Part shown: positions 15,381 to 24,247 of the stretch, piece after piece
Position numbering within the stretch: the first letter of the stretch is position 1
Layout: every line of letters begins with the position of its first letter
Assembly: GCF_004795915.1 (NCBI RefSeq)
Contig: NZ_CP039253.1
Location: 2,356,001 to 2,420,000 of the forward strand
Direction: 5' to 3'
Length of the DNA: 64,000 nt
DNA from: Rhodococcus sp. PAMC28707
GTDB taxonomy: Bacteria; Actinomycetota; Actinomycetes; Mycobacteriales; Mycobacteriaceae
Position numbers and translations under genes: made by a program
The notes under the pieces: generated by a model
The model's input: the letters and a program-made list of their open reading frames with translations, nothing else
The model's database searches: none
What the model was told of the DNA's origin: nothing

Positions 15381-16799
15381 TTACTGGGTCGCCGCGTTGC
15401 TCCGCGTATCGGCCTTCGACGTCCCCGTGTCGGATCCACCGCCGAGGTCGTCGGCGTCTGCCTGCTGTGTCAGCCTGGGGTTTCGTAGCCCGGCGCGGAG
15501 GAAGACGAAGAAGAAGACGACGAGCAACACTGCACGTCCCCATACGCCTACCTCGACAAAAAATTTCTCGGTCGTGCTGTCCGAACCCCCGTCCAACGCT
15601 CCGAAGTACTTGAACACCCCGATGCCCATCGACAGATCTGCCACCAAGTACGCACCGACCAAGGCCCATGGCGCGCGGAGAAGAACGAAGAACGGAACAA
15701 GCCAAAGGGTGTACTGCGGTGAGTGCACCTTGTGTAGGAGTAGGAATCCGCACAGCATCGAGCCACTGACGGCGATCCAGGGGTAGGTGTGTTCGACCTT
15801 CATCCTCCGCAAGCCGAGCCACAGTGCCAACCCGAATGCCATGAAAACAAGCAGCGGTGACAACACATCGACGGTGTCCTGGAACGACGCTTCGGCGCGC
15901 AGATAGTCCTCCGGCGTCATGGAATCGGTGATGTAGAGGTGACGCACTCCCCAATACCAAATGGAGTTGGTGGTGATATCGGCTTGGCGGAGAGTTTGGA
16001 AGGCGAACGAGGCCCGCCAACCCTCGTAGCCCAGTACGGCAAAAGGAAGGTTGATTGCGACGACGGTGCCGATTGCTGCCATTGCTACGCCGAGCGCGCC
16101 CTGAATGTCGAACCGACCTCGAACCGTGTGGGGTAGTTCGCGACCGCCGTTCCCGCCGTAGGCGACGTAGAGGAGTAGTGGCAGCACGAATGCACCCGGA
16201 TACAGCTTGAGGCAAAATCCGATCGCGAGCAGAATTGCGGCCAGTATCCCTCTGGTGCGCAAAGGAATTCGGAGGGCCATGATGAATACGGCGCCGACTG
16301 CCGTTGCCACCACCGGTAGTTCCCAGTTGTGGAATGCGTAAAGCACCAGCGGAGGGCCCACCGACCACAACAGTGCAGGCTTGCCTGCAAGACGCCCGAG
16401 CATCCACGCCGTCAACAGGCCGAACGGTGCAAGCAGCGCACTCGAATAGAGCAGAAATTCTGCGTCGGTATGTGATGGGATCGCACCGAGCCACATCAAA
16501 AGACCGCTCAATACCGGATATTCGACGGTTCCCCCGGTGAGGACTCCGTTGGGCGTGATGGCACCGCTGAGGTAGGGAAAGACGTGATTGTCGATATCGC
16601 GTCCGAGCCACAAGAATTGGATATCGGAATAGCACACCCAACTGTCCTTGACGGTGTCGAAGGCGGTACTGCGACCGTTGTCGAGGAACGGAGCGACAGC
16701 GCATCGGGCCTTGTTGAAGTAGCCGAGAGTCAGGGTCACGGCACATAGGGAAACCACTGCGACCATGGTCGCCATCGACGTGCGTTGCCCTGATCGCAT
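15381..16799 (-). CDS. Second GT87/DUF2029 membrane glycosyltransferase paralogue
   Basis: A polytopic membrane protein of about 472 residues with the same family signatures as the gene at 747-2345: a first loop with C, Y and D residues, VEYPVLSGLLMW, LKLYPGAFVLPLLLY and the late KVHSPQYTLWLVPFF motif. GT87 members transfer mannose from polyprenyl-phosphate mannose on the outer face of the membrane. The start is uncertain: ATG at 16799 places a short tail before the first helix, ATG at 16838 adds 13 residues, and the frame is open to a GTG at 16913; none has a good ribosome site. It is divergent from rpsF. Together with its paralogue it brackets the Ter island. Confidence 0.78.
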   Translation of the reverse strand: MRSGQRTSMATMVAVVSLCAVTLTLGYFNKARCAVAPFLDNGRSTAFDTVKDSWVCYSDIQFLWLGRDIDNHVFPYLSGAITPNGVLTGGTVEYPVLSGLLMWLGAIPSHTDAEFLLYSSALLAPFGLLTAWMLGRLAGKPALLWSVGPPLVLYAFHNWELPVVATAVGAVFIMALRIPLRTRGILAAILLAIGFCLKLYPGAFVLPLLLYVAYGGNGGRELPHTVRGRFDIQGALGVAMAAIGTVVAINLPFAVLGYEGWRASFAFQTLRQADITTNSIWYWGVRHLYITDSMTPEDYLRAEASFQDTVDVLSPLLVFMAFGLALWLGLRRMKVEHTYPWIAVSGSMLCGFLLLHKVHSPQYTLWLVPFFVLLRAPWALVGAYLVADLSMGIGVFKYFGALDGGSDSTTEKFFVEVGVWGRAVLLVVFFFVFLRAGLRNPRLTQQADADDLGGGSDTGTSKADTRSNAATQ

Positions 16800-16883
16800 G
16801 AAGACAAGACTATGTTGCCGCCGACTGTGCTCTGGCATCGTCGCTTGATTTCGCAGGTCAGGGTATCGCCGTGTACCCTCCAA

Positions 16884-16927
16884 GGGTTGCTGACGCAACG
16901 ACCCTCCTGCCACGGATAGTCCGTGGC
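16884..16927 (+). promoter_or_regulatory. rpsF leader hairpins
   Basis: Two consecutive stem-loops precede rpsF: GGGTTGC-TGAC-GCAACgaCCC, then an 8-bp stem GCCACGGA-TAG-TCCGTGGC followed by CGTTTT. The second looks like an attenuator. A leader binding the S6:S18 complex for autoregulation is known in many bacteria; whether this is that RNA is inference. Confidence 0.45.
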
Positions 16928-16945
16928 CGTTTTCACTAGTCCACA

Positions 16946-16953
16946 GGAGGTGA
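16946..16953 (+). promoter_or_regulatory. rpsF ribosome binding site
   Basis: AGGAGGTGA, near-perfect complementarity to the 16S rRNA 3' end, lies 9-10 bp before the rpsF ATG at 16963 and fixes that start. Confidence 0.8.
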
Positions 16954-16962
16954 TGAGGTCTT

Positions 16963-17250
16963 ATGCGTCATTACGAATTGATGGTCATTCTCGACCCCAA
17001 CCTTGACGAGCGCACTGTCGCTCCGTCTCTCGATACGTTCCTCAACGTCGTTCGCAAGGATGGCGGCAGCGTCGACAAGGTCGATGTCTGGGGCAAGCGT
17101 CGTCTGGCCTACGAAATCCTGAAGCACGCGGATGGCATCTACGCCGTTGTGAACATCAACGCCGAGCCTGCGACTGTCAAGGAACTCGACCGCCAGCTCG
17201 GACTCAACGAGTCCGTGCTGCGCACGAAGGTCCTGCGACAGGGCAAGTAA
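16963..17250 (+). CDS. rpsF: 30S ribosomal protein bS6
   Basis: A full-length 95-residue bS6: [16 protein letters not shown] at the start, then [13 protein letters not shown] and a C-terminal [12 protein letters not shown]. It binds S18 and helps assemble the platform of the small subunit. It is first in the conserved rpsF-ssb-rpsR-rplI operon. Confidence 0.97.
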   Translation: MRHYELMVILDPNLDERTVAPSLDTFLNVVRKDGGSVDKVDVWGKRRLAYEILKHADGIYAVVNINAEPATVKELDRQLGLNESVLRTKVLRQGK

Positions 17251-17308
17251 TTGTCGTTGCTCGCCTCTAGGCTGGCATCAACAATGACTTTCTACTGAAA
17301 GAGGAACC

Positions 17309-17863
17309 ATGGCAGGCGAGACCGTCATCACCGTCGTCGGGAACTTGACGGCAGATCCAGAGCTTCGTTTCACCCCGGCCGGCGCGGCCGTGGCCAACTT
17401 CACCGTTGCGTCCACGCCCCGCACTTTCGATCGTCAGTCCAACGAATGGAAAGACGGAGACGCACTATTCATGCGCTGCAACATCTGGCGTGAAGCTGCG
17501 GAGAATGTGGCCGAGAGCTTGACCCGCGGTGCGCGAGTAGTCGTGACCGGACGGCTCAGGCAGCGTTCATATGAAACGCGTGAGGGCGAAAAGCGGACTG
17601 TCGTAGAGCTCGAGGTCGATGAGATCGGCCCATCTCTGCGCTACGCCACCGCCAAGGTCAACAAGGCCAATCGCGGTGGTGGTGGAGCAGGCGGCGGCTT
17701 CGGCGGCGGCGGCTCCGGTTCCTCAGGTGGATCAGGCGGCGGACGCCCGTCGTCCAACGCCAACTCGGCACCCAGCGGCGGAGACGACCCTTGGGGCAGT
17801 GCGCCTCAGGCGTCGGGTTCGTTCGGTGGAGCTCGCGGCGGAGACGACGAACCCCCGTTCTAG
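17309..17863 (+). CDS. ssb: Single-stranded DNA-binding protein
   Basis: A 184-residue SSB. The OB fold covers about residues 1-120 ([56 protein letters not shown]). A Gly/Ser-rich linker follows and ends in the acidic protein-interaction tip DDEPPF. It coats single-stranded DNA in replication and repair and recruits partner proteins through the tip. The ATG is preceded by AGAGGA. Its position between rpsF and rpsR is the usual one. Confidence 0.97.
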   Translation: MAGETVITVVGNLTADPELRFTPAGAAVANFTVASTPRTFDRQSNEWKDGDALFMRCNIWREAAENVAESLTRGARVVVTGRLRQRSYETREGEKRTVVELEVDEIGPSLRYATAKVNKANRGGGGAGGGFGGGGSGSSGGSGGGRPSSNANSAPSGGDDPWGSAPQASGSFGGARGGDDEPPF

Positions 17864-17907
17864 ATCCTTGAAAGATCGAGAACACCCAGATGTAACGGAG
17901 AAAGACC

Positions 17908-18150
17908 ATGCCAAAACCGCCATTGCGCGACAAGGTGCTCAAGAAGAAAGCGTGTTCCTTCTGCAAGGAAAAGGACGCGTCGATCGATTACAAGGACACG
18001 ACGCTGCTGCGTAAGTACGTCAGCGACCGCGGCAAGATCCGCGCGCGTCGAGTCACCGGCAACTGCGTCCAGCATCAGCGCGACGTGGCCGTTGCCGTGA
18101 AGAATTCGCGTGAGGTTGCATTGCTTCCTTACGCCGCGACGGCACGATAG
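17908..18150 (+). CDS. rpsR: 30S ribosomal protein bS18
   Basis: An 80-residue bS18 with [26 protein letters not shown] and [22 protein letters not shown]. It carries CSFC near the N-terminus and a further Cys in TGNC, the zinc-binding (C+) form also seen in M. tuberculosis rpsR1. It is a partner of S6 in the small-subunit platform. The ATG has GGAGAAAG upstream. Confidence 0.96.
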   Translation: MPKPPLRDKVLKKKACSFCKEKDASIDYKDTTLLRKYVSDRGKIRARRVTGNCVQHQRDVAVAVKNSREVALLPYAATAR

Positions 18151-18165
18151 AAAGGGAGATCACTC

Positions 18166-18621
18166 ATGAAGCTGATCCTCACCGCTGATGTTGACAACCT
18201 CGGTACGCCGGGCGACACCGTCGAGGTAAAGGACGGATACGGCCGCAACTTCCTGCTGCCCCGCAAGTTGGCCATCCTGGCCACTCGCGGAGCTGAGAAG
18301 CAGGTAGAGGGCATTCGCCGCGCTCAGGAAGCTCGTGCCGTCCGCGGACTCGAGCACGCCAACGAGCTCAAGCAGGCAATCGAAGGACTCGAGTCCGTGA
18401 AGCTGGCAGTGAAGACTGCAGGCGATTCGGGCAAGCTGTTCGGCTCGGTCACGGCTGCGGACGTCGCTTCTGCTCTCAAGGCAGCGGGCGGCCCGATCGT
18501 CGACAAGCGCAGCATCGATTTGCCGAAGGCTCACATCAAGAGCACGGGTGGCCACGACATCGTCGTCAACCTGCACCCCGATGTGACCGCAAAGTTCAAG
18601 CTGGATGTCGTCGGAAGCTGA
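18166..18621 (+). CDS. rplI: 50S ribosomal protein bL9
   Basis: A 151-residue bL9. The N-terminal rRNA-binding domain ([32 protein letters not shown]) is joined by a long helix to the C-terminal domain ([15 protein letters not shown]). It is the last gene of the operon, 15 bp after rpsR, and is followed by a strong terminator. Confidence 0.97.
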   Translation: MKLILTADVDNLGTPGDTVEVKDGYGRNFLLPRKLAILATRGAEKQVEGIRRAQEARAVRGLEHANELKQAIEGLESVKLAVKTAGDSGKLFGSVTAADVASALKAAGGPIVDKRSIDLPKAHIKSTGGHDIVVNLHPDVTAKFKLDVVGS

Positions 18622-18650
18622 TTTGCAGCTTTCGGCCATATCGGCTGAGA

Positions 18651-18687
18651 AAGGCCCCACGAACTCTCGTTCGTGGGGCCTTTTCTT
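18651..18687 (+). terminator. Rho-independent terminator of the rpsF-rplI operon
   Basis: A perfect 14-bp stem AAGGCCCCACGAAC / GTTCGTGGGGCCTT with a TCTC loop, followed by TTTCTT, lies 30 bp after rplI. Confidence 0.92.
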
Positions 18688-19149
18688 GTCTTGCCCGGTC
18701 TGCACGAGCGGGGCGCGGACGCGGAAGCGCTGGGGTCGCGCATGAGCCCTTGTGCCGCCCGACGTGGTCCGGTGATCACAGAGCGGGGTTGGTGTCGTCA
18801 GGTCCCTCTGGGCGGGCAGCACGGCGGTCGGAATCTGACGTCACCTGACGTCGAATCGGCGGATCTTGCCGAATGTCGAGGCCGAGATCGATGCTTCGGA
18901 AAGTCGAGTCGATAGAAGTCCCGGCCCGGATTCGTGTGTGAATCGGTAAATCTGGCACAGACCAATCCTGTTACCCGCTTTAGTGAGTGTTCCCAGACAC
19001 TGTGATCTAATTCACTATCAAATTCACCTGCTGTTTACTCAACACGCCCGAGTTGTCAACTCTGGCGACACGCCGCGAATTAGTCCATACACAGGAGAGA
19101 AACTTTATGTACATGCTTCGAGCTGCCGATATAGCCAAAATTGAAAAAG
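18688..19149. other. Intergenic stretch between rplI and dnaB
   Basis: I see no supportable gene. Short open frames on both strands lack ribosome sites and family resemblance. The composition becomes AT-richer after about 18950, consistent with promoter or replication-related DNA ahead of dnaB. Confidence 0.5.
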
Positions 19150-19225
19150 TTATACCCAGGTTATCCCCAGGTGGTCAACACGGTTAGCGGGAACTATCCA
19201 CAATTACTCCACAGGTTCATCCACA
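19150..19225 (+). promoter_or_regulatory. Array of five DnaA-box-like 9-mers upstream of dnaB
   Basis: Five same-orientation 9-mers related to TTATCCACA: TTATACCCA (19150), TTATCCCCA (19161), CTATCCACA (19194), TACTCCACA (19205) and TCATCCACA (19217). Start-to-start spacings are 11, 33, 11 and 12 bp, so all lie on about the same helical face. DnaA binding here is inference. Confidence 0.5.
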
Positions 19226-19431
19226 GGCCGTGTTGTGGCTGACGACGAGAACACCTAACGTCCCTCGAGCGTCTCTCCACCGCACAGGTGGGTGTGTTCG
19301 ATGGCGGCGGCGCTCTGTACTCGGGGGTGTCGTAGTCGAGGGGTACAACTTGTTGCAGTACGTCTTGTTGCAGTACGTCGCCGGGCTAAAACGACGATGG
19401 TGATTTCCGACAGGAAGGACGGTCGAATTCG

Positions 19432-22074
19432 GTGGCTGTTGTAGATGATCGAGGTCAATCGAATTACTCCTCCGAGGCACCACGAGAGGCCCCAGGCGAG
19501 GACTTCGGTCGGCAGCCCCCCCAGGACATGGCGGCAGAGCAATCGGTACTGGGCGGCATGCTCCTGAGCAAGGACGCCATCGCTGACGTCCTCGAGGTGC
19601 TTCGTCCCGGCGACTTCTACCGTCCGGCTCACCAGAACATCTACGACGCCGTTCTCGACCTCTACAGCCGCGGTGAGCCCGCCGACCCCGTCACCGTCTC
19701 GGCCGAACTGGACAGGCGCGGCGAACTGAAGCGGATCGGCGGCCCGCCTTACCTGATCACGCTCACTCAGACGGTGCCGACGGCTGCCAATGCCGGCTAC
19801 TACGCGGAGATCGTCGCGGAGAAGTCGATTCTGCGGCGGCTCGTGCAGGCCGGCACACGCATCGTTCAGTTCGGCTACGCCGGAGCCGACGGCCAGGATG
19901 TGGCCGAGGTGGTCGACCGGGCGCAGGCCGAGGTCTACGAGGTCACCGAGCGTCGCACTTCGGAGGACTTCATCCCCCTCGAAGAGCTACTCCAGCCGAC
20001 CATGGACGAGATCGACTCGATCGCCAGTCGAGGAGGAATTTCGCTCGGTGTCCCCACCGGATTCGCGGAACTCGACGAAATCACCAACGGTCTTCACCCA
20101 GGTCAGATGATTATTGTTGCCGCACGTCCTGGCGTGGGCAAGGCATTGGCACTCGATACTCCCCTGCCTACGCCCGATGGCTGGACCACCATGGGTGAAG
20201 TGATGGTGGGTGACCAACTGATCGATGCCCACGGCAGGCCCACCCGCGTCGTTGCAACCACCGACGTCATGGTCGACCGCCCGTGCTTCGAACTCGAGTT
20301 CTCCGACGGCACAGTGATCGTTGCAGACGCGCAGCACCAGTGGTTGACAGATACTCGCGCGTCACGGAAGTCCGCCCAGGCCGCTGCAGTCGGATACAAC
20401 CGCACGCGCAATCAGCGAACTTTTGCTGAAGTACGCACAACCGAAGAGATTGCTCGGACGGCTCGCTGCAACACCAAAGACGCTCGCATCAACCACTCGG
20501 TGGTTAATGCCGAGGCCTTGCAGCTCCCCGAGCGCGAACTGTTGGTGCCGCCGTATACGTTGGGCGCTTGGCTCGGCGACGGTACCTCTGCGTGCGCTCA
20601 GATCACGAGCGCTGATCCCGAGATCATCACTCGTATCGAGGGCGAAGGCTTAGAGGTGACGAAGTCGAGCTCTGCTGCGCTGCGATACAAGATTCAGTTA
20701 CCGGCTGAGACCGTGGATTCGAAAGACTGCGTCGTATGCGGGAAGGAGTTCGTTCCGTTTCCGTTGAATGTTCGTACGTGCGGGCAGTCGTGTGGCGGCA
20801 AAGCGCGTTTCATGTCAGAACCGGTAGCAGCTCCAACCTGTGTCGACTGTGGAGAACGGACCACTGGGCTGCGTCGCTGCCAGATCTGCTGGAATACGGT
20901 CGGAACGGTTCGGGCGCGCCTGCGGACTATTGGAGTACTCGGCGACAAGCACATCCCGAGCGAGTACCTGCGTGCCTCTGAAAGTCAACGTCGAGCACTC
21001 CTCGCGGGCCTGCTCGATACCGATGGAACGGTGACCGCTGGCGGGTCGGCTCAGTTCTGCGTGACCAGTGAGCGTCTTGTCAAGGGTGTTCGCGAACTCG
21101 TCGCCAGCCTCGGCTATCGCGTGCAGATGTCGACGAAACGAGTAAAGGGGCGTAGCGAGGCGTCGTCGACGGCCTATGCCTTGACCTTCGCGACCGATGA
21201 CGTGGTATTCGGTTTGCATCGAAAGCAGATACTGCACAAGGAGCGTCGCGCAGCGAGCTCGTCTGTACGCTCCGGATCTCGCTTCATCGTCAACGTCCGC
21301 AAGGTCGACTCCGTTCCAGTGCGTTGCGTCGAGGTCGACAATGCCGATCACCTCTACCTGGCCAGTGAGTCGATGATCCCGACGCACAACTCAACAATTT
21401 CGATGGATTTCATGCGTTCGTGCTCCATAAAGCACGGCATGCCAAGTGTCATTTTTTCGCTGGAAATGAGCCGCACCGAGATTGTGATGCGACTGCTGTC
21501 GGCCGAGGCCGGAATCAAGCTCGGCGACATGCGCTCCGGAAAGATGACCGACGAAGACTGGACTCGTCTGGCGCGTCGTATGAGTGAGATCAGTGAAGCG
21601 CCGTTGTTCGTCGACGACTCACCGAACCTCACGATGATGGAGATCCGTGCCAAAGCCCGTCGTCTCAAGCAGCGCAACGGCCTGAAACTCATTGTGGTGG
21701 ACTATCTTCAGCTGATGTCGTCCGGCAAGAAGGTCGAGTCGAGGCAGCAGGAAGTTTCGGACTTCTCCCGCCAGCTCAAGCTGTTGGCCAAGGAACTCGA
21801 ATGTCCCGTGGTTGCGGTGTGTCAGCTCAACCGTGGCCCGGAACAGCGAACCGACAAGAAGCCTATGGTGTCCGATCTTCGTGAGTCCGGCTCGTTGGAG
21901 CAGGACGCCGACATGGTCATCCTGCTGCACCGTCCCGACGCGATCGAGCGTGACGACCCCCGCGGCGGCGAGGCCGACCTGATTCTAGGCAAGCACCGTA
22001 ACGGTCCGACCGCGACAATCACTGTGGCGCACCAGCTTCACCTGTCCAGGTTTGTGGATATGGCGCGGGGGTAG
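19432..22074 (+). CDS. dnaB: Replicative DNA helicase DnaB containing an intein
   Basis: An 880-residue precursor; removing the 416-residue intein leaves a 464-residue DnaB. The N-terminal domain covers residues 20-175 (PPQDMAAEQSVLGGMLLSKDAI). The RecA-like ATPase domain follows, with Walker A split by the intein between GVGK (residue 237) and STISMD. Further motifs are FSLEMSR, IVVDYLQLM (Walker B), the arginine region DLRESGSLEQDAD and HRNGPT. DnaB unwinds the replication fork. The GTG start at 19432 gives MAVVDD, the same N-terminus as M. tuberculosis DnaB. Without splicing the P-loop is broken, so helicase activity depends on the intein. A DnaA-box-like array lies upstream. Confidence 0.96.
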   Translation: MAVVDDRGQSNYSSEAPREAPGEDFGRQPPQDMAAEQSVLGGMLLSKDAIADVLEVLRPGDFYRPAHQNIYDAVLDLYSRGEPADPVTVSAELDRRGELKRIGGPPYLITLTQTVPTAANAGYYAEIVAEKSILRRLVQAGTRIVQFGYAGADGQDVAEVVDRAQAEVYEVTERRTSEDFIPLEELLQPTMDEIDSIASRGGISLGVPTGFAELDEITNGLHPGQMIIVAARPGVGKALALDTPLPTPDGWTTMGEVMVGDQLIDAHGRPTRVVATTDVMVDRPCFELEFSDGTVIVADAQHQWLTDTRASRKSAQAAAVGYNRTRNQRTFAEVRTTEEIARTARCNTKDARINHSVVNAEALQLPERELLVPPYTLGAWLGDGTSACAQITSADPEIITRIEGEGLEVTKSSSAALRYKIQLPAETVDSKDCVVCGKEFVPFPLNVRTCGQSCGGKARFMSEPVAAPTCVDCGERTTGLRRCQICWNTVGTVRARLRTIGVLGDKHIPSEYLRASESQRRALLAGLLDTDGTVTAGGSAQFCVTSERLVKGVRELVASLGYRVQMSTKRVKGRSEASSTAYALTFATDDVVFGLHRKQILHKERRAASSSVRSGSRFIVNVRKVDSVPVRCVEVDNADHLYLASESMIPTHNSTISMDFMRSCSIKHGMPSVIFSLEMSRTEIVMRLLSAEAGIKLGDMRSGKMTDEDWTRLARRMSEISEAPLFVDDSPNLTMMEIRAKARRLKQRNGLKLIVVDYLQLMSSGKKVESRQQEVSDFSRQLKLLAKELECPVVAVCQLNRGPEQRTDKKPMVSDLRESGSLEQDADMVILLHRPDAIERDDPRGGEADLILGKHRNGPTATITVAHQLHLSRFVDMARG
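20143..21390 (+). mobile_element. DnaB intein, class 3, with LAGLIDADG homing endonuclease
   Basis: The intein lies between GVGK and STISMD and is 416 residues, the same length I recall for the M. tuberculosis DnaB intein. It begins with Ala rather than Cys/Ser. It has the class 3 W-C-T set: Trp in block B (ADAQHQWLT), Cys in block F (RCVEVDNADHLYL) and Thr in block G (IPTHN), so splicing should start at the internal Cys. The endonuclease has both LAGLIDADG helices (LGAWLGDGTS and LLAGLLDTDGTV). Between them lie four CxxC/CxxxC pairs (CVVCGKEF, CGQSC, CVDCGE, CQIC) that look like two zinc ribbons. All key residues are present, so both splicing and homing look intact. Confidence 0.88.
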
Positions 22075-22221
22075 TTTTTGTCGCTGTCGATTTGCGCCGA
22101 AGATTAGCCAGATGCGACGCCAGATTTGCGAGGTTGGTGGCGGAGGATCCGCGTCTGACGTGGGTCCGTTCAGCTCCGCTGTTCGGAATTTGGCCGGACC
22201 ACCCACACGGGAACACCCGAT

Positions 22222-23007
22222 TCAGGGTCGGATGTCGTCTATCGGGACCGATTGACGACGTCCGACATACAGATCAGTGCGATACGGGATAACGATGCGG
22301 CCGAGTGGGCGAACCAGTTCAGCAACGTCGTTCAGCGCTGTTCGCCGTGCTGCTTCTGGAAGATTGGCAACCCAACTCCACGATGCCACCTGGGCGAGAA
22401 AAGCATCGTGCCCGAGTGACTGTTCGTGCGTCGCATTGGTGTGCTGGAGGGTCTCGAACAAACGAGTGCTCTCGAGTGCCTTCTGCCAAGTGACGCCGGC
22501 CGGGTACTCGCCTGCCGACTCCTTGTGGTGCGAAAGTATGCGCCGGAGGTCCTCCAGCCAGGGCGTGGTGTCCACCGTCCATATGGGTGTGTTCCACAAA
22601 AGCCCGAGACCTCCCGAGGGTTTGAGGACTCGGGCGATTTCGCTGGTAGCCGTTGCTGTTTCGAACCAGTGGAAAGCTTCGCCGACAACGACTACATCGA
22701 CGTCTGAGTCCGGCAGTGGAATGGACTCAGCGGTCCCGTCGAGCACCGTGATGCCAGGCATAGTTGTCTTGATTCGTTCGCGCATCCCATGCACGGGCTC
22801 GACCGCGATTACGCTGCCGACGCGGCTGCGGAACAACCGAGAGAGCTGCCCGGTTCCTGCGGCGAGGTCGAGGACTCGACTGCCAATGCTGAGTTCTAGG
22901 TCAGTGAAAATTCGGTCGATCGACACATCGGCGTACGTCGGTCGTCCAGTCTCGTAGTCCTCTGCGACCGCGCGGAACCCGGAAGCCGCGCGGGAATCGA
23001 CGCCCAT
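22222..23007 (-). CDS. Class I SAM-dependent methyltransferase
   Basis: A 261-residue methyltransferase of the Methyltransf_11 type. SAM motif I is VLDLAAGTGQLSRL near residue 44; the acidic end of strand 2 is VIAVEP; motif II is DSDVDVVVVGEAFHWF and motif III IARVLKPSGGLGLLW. The FHWF-type signature is shared with the family of trans-aconitate-like and unassigned small-molecule methyltransferases. The ATG at 23007 is used; the frame is open further upstream but that part has no matching content. Substrate unknown. It is tail-to-tail with dnaB. Confidence 0.85.
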   Translation of the reverse strand: MGVDSRAASGFRAVAEDYETGRPTYADVSIDRIFTDLELSIGSRVLDLAAGTGQLSRLFRSRVGSVIAVEPVHGMRERIKTTMPGITVLDGTAESIPLPDSDVDVVVVGEAFHWFETATATSEIARVLKPSGGLGLLWNTPIWTVDTTPWLEDLRRILSHHKESAGEYPAGVTWQKALESTRLFETLQHTNATHEQSLGHDAFLAQVASWSWVANLPEAARRTALNDVAELVRPLGRIVIPYRTDLYVGRRQSVPIDDIRP

Positions 23008-23150
23008 ATGGGGACGATAGCGCAGAAAAGACCGACGTTGTCGACTGTTCCGGTGGGCATCCGGTTCAACGGCAGGCAATCCGTTTACGGGCGAACCACC
23101 TACTTTGGCGGGCCTCCCCGCCACACCCAACTTCTGCCGAAGCGCAATGG

Positions 23151-23186
23151 CGTGTGCCGTCAATCTTCGCTGCATCTCGACATCTA
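23151..23186. repeat. Copy A of a dispersed imperfect repeat
   Basis: About 33 bp (GCGTGTGCCGTCAATCTTCG and following) matches the segment at 27761-27795 in the same orientation with about six mismatches. The minus strand reads MQRRLTAHA here and LQRRLMGHA in the other copy, so both may be scraps of one coding family. Confidence 0.4.
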
Positions 23187-23272
23187 CTACCGACTGTAGG
23201 AGTCTGCAACGAGCTGTTCGTCCATACCTCAATTCCTCCGCTCGATGATCTGCGCGCCCAGTTGAATCGGTG

Positions 23273-23548
23273 TCATTCCTTGCTGCGGTGGGTCTTTCTT
23301 TGGTGGGTTAAGCGCCGTAACCACAGAGCGGTTGATAGCAGGATGAGTAGTCCTGGTCCCGCATGCACGGCAACCACCCCGAGATAATGCGGTCCGCCCC
23401 AGTCCTGTTCGTACGATTCGGGGCGGGCGGGGTCGGTGGTGGCGATCTCCACCACTGCCCGTGCCACGAAGAACACTGCGATCACCGCCAGCAAGACCAG
23501 TCCGAACCAGCGCAGCACTGTCACCGCACGAGGTCGCTGCGTCGTCAT
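23273..23548 (-). CDS. Small two-helix membrane protein of the PadR operon
   Basis: A 91-residue protein with two hydrophobic segments (VLRWFGLVLLAVIAVFFVARAV and a later VVAVHAGPGLLILLSTALWL). The ATG at 23548 overlaps the preceding gene's stop by 4 bp. I do not recognise the family; it is the last of three coupled genes controlled by the PadR regulator, so a membrane accessory role is plausible. Confidence 0.65.
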   Translation of the reverse strand: MTTQRPRAVTVLRWFGLVLLAVIAVFFVARAVVEIATTDPARPESYEQDWGGPHYLGVVAVHAGPGLLILLSTALWLRRLTHQRKTHRSKE

Positions 23549-23910
23549 GGGAGAAGTCGTTCGCGCGGTCGTCGTTGCCGTGTTGCGGCAACGAGGTCGG
23601 TGGCGAGCGGTAGCCACGGCAGCAGCAGCGCAGCAAGAAGCACAGCACTCGGTCCGCTGTCGGGTGCCCAGAGAATGTTGTCGGTCAACTGATGGGTCAG
23701 CGCTACCCACTCCACCCCAGCAGAGAGTGCCATCGCCATAGCTATGTGAAGCAGAATTGGGTGAGAGTGAACCTGTTGGCGGGCAGCATTGCCAAGCACG
23801 TCGAGCACCACCGCCGACGTCATCGGCCGGGCCTCGAGCAGGGCCCGAAACTCATCGCCGTAGCGACTCCGCCACGATTTTGGATGCAGCGCGAGAAGCA
23901 GCGTGATCAT
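23545..23910 (-). CDS. Small membrane protein of the PadR operon
   Basis: A 121-residue protein beginning MITLLLALHPKSWRSRYGDEFRALLE, a cytoplasmic start seen in small membrane proteins paired with PadR regulators, then two or three hydrophobic segments. The ATG overlaps the PadR stop by 4 bp. The function is not known; family resemblance is from the N-terminal pattern and context. Confidence 0.7.
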   Translation of the reverse strand: MITLLLALHPKSWRSRYGDEFRALLEARPMTSAVVLDVLGNAARQQVHSHPILLHIAMAMALSAGVEWVALTHQLTDNILWAPDSGPSAVLLAALLLPWLPLATDLVAATRQRRPRERLLP

Positions 23911-24233
23911 GCCGGGGCCAGCCGGGTCCGGCCAGTGTCGACTATTCGAGACCAGGTGGTGATTTGCGCTGTCAGTGCTTCGCGGCCTGACATGGTGATT
24001 TCGTACGGTCGTCGTCGGTCATCCGAAGGCAGTGGGGATATAAGCCCTAGGTCAACCATTTTGGTCAACGCGCCGTATAGAGTTCCCGGACCTAATTGGA
24101 GCCCAGTCTGTTCGAGGACGTCGGCGGTGATGGCATAACCGTGCTTGGCCCCTCCGCTGAGGGACAGCAGTACCAGCAGTCCTGGCTCACCGAAACGAGC
24201 CAGCCCGCGCGTATCGCGCCCTTGCTTCGCCAT
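23907..24233 (-). CDS. PadR-family transcriptional regulator
   Basis: A 108-residue winged-helix regulator: FGEPGLLVLLSLSGGAKHGYAI, then DVLEQTGLQLGPGTLYGALTKMVDLGLI and a DDRRRPYEIT wing. PadR repressors respond to phenolic or antibiotic-like compounds or envelope stress. I chose the ATG at 24233, which lies within the palindrome at 24232-24247; another ATG three codons upstream is possible. Placing the operator over the start implies a leaderless or very short 5' end and autorepression. It leads a three-gene operon with 4-bp overlaps. Confidence 0.85.
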   Translation of the reverse strand: MAKQGRDTRGLARFGEPGLLVLLSLSGGAKHGYAITADVLEQTGLQLGPGTLYGALTKMVDLGLISPLPSDDRRRPYEITMSGREALTAQITTWSRIVDTGRTRLAPA

Positions 24234-24247
24234 ACGATGCATCGTAT
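24232..24247. promoter_or_regulatory. PadR operator palindrome over the padR start
   Basis: ATACGATGCATCGTAT is a perfect 16-bp palindrome that includes the likely padR ATG. Sequences of this ATAC...GTAT form are typical of PadR/TetR-type operators; binding by this PadR is inference. Confidence 0.65.

Noticed and set aside
15349..16746. 465-codon second minus-strand frame in the GT87 paralogue
   Set aside because: It has no membrane segments or motifs; the other minus-strand frame encodes the GT87 protein.
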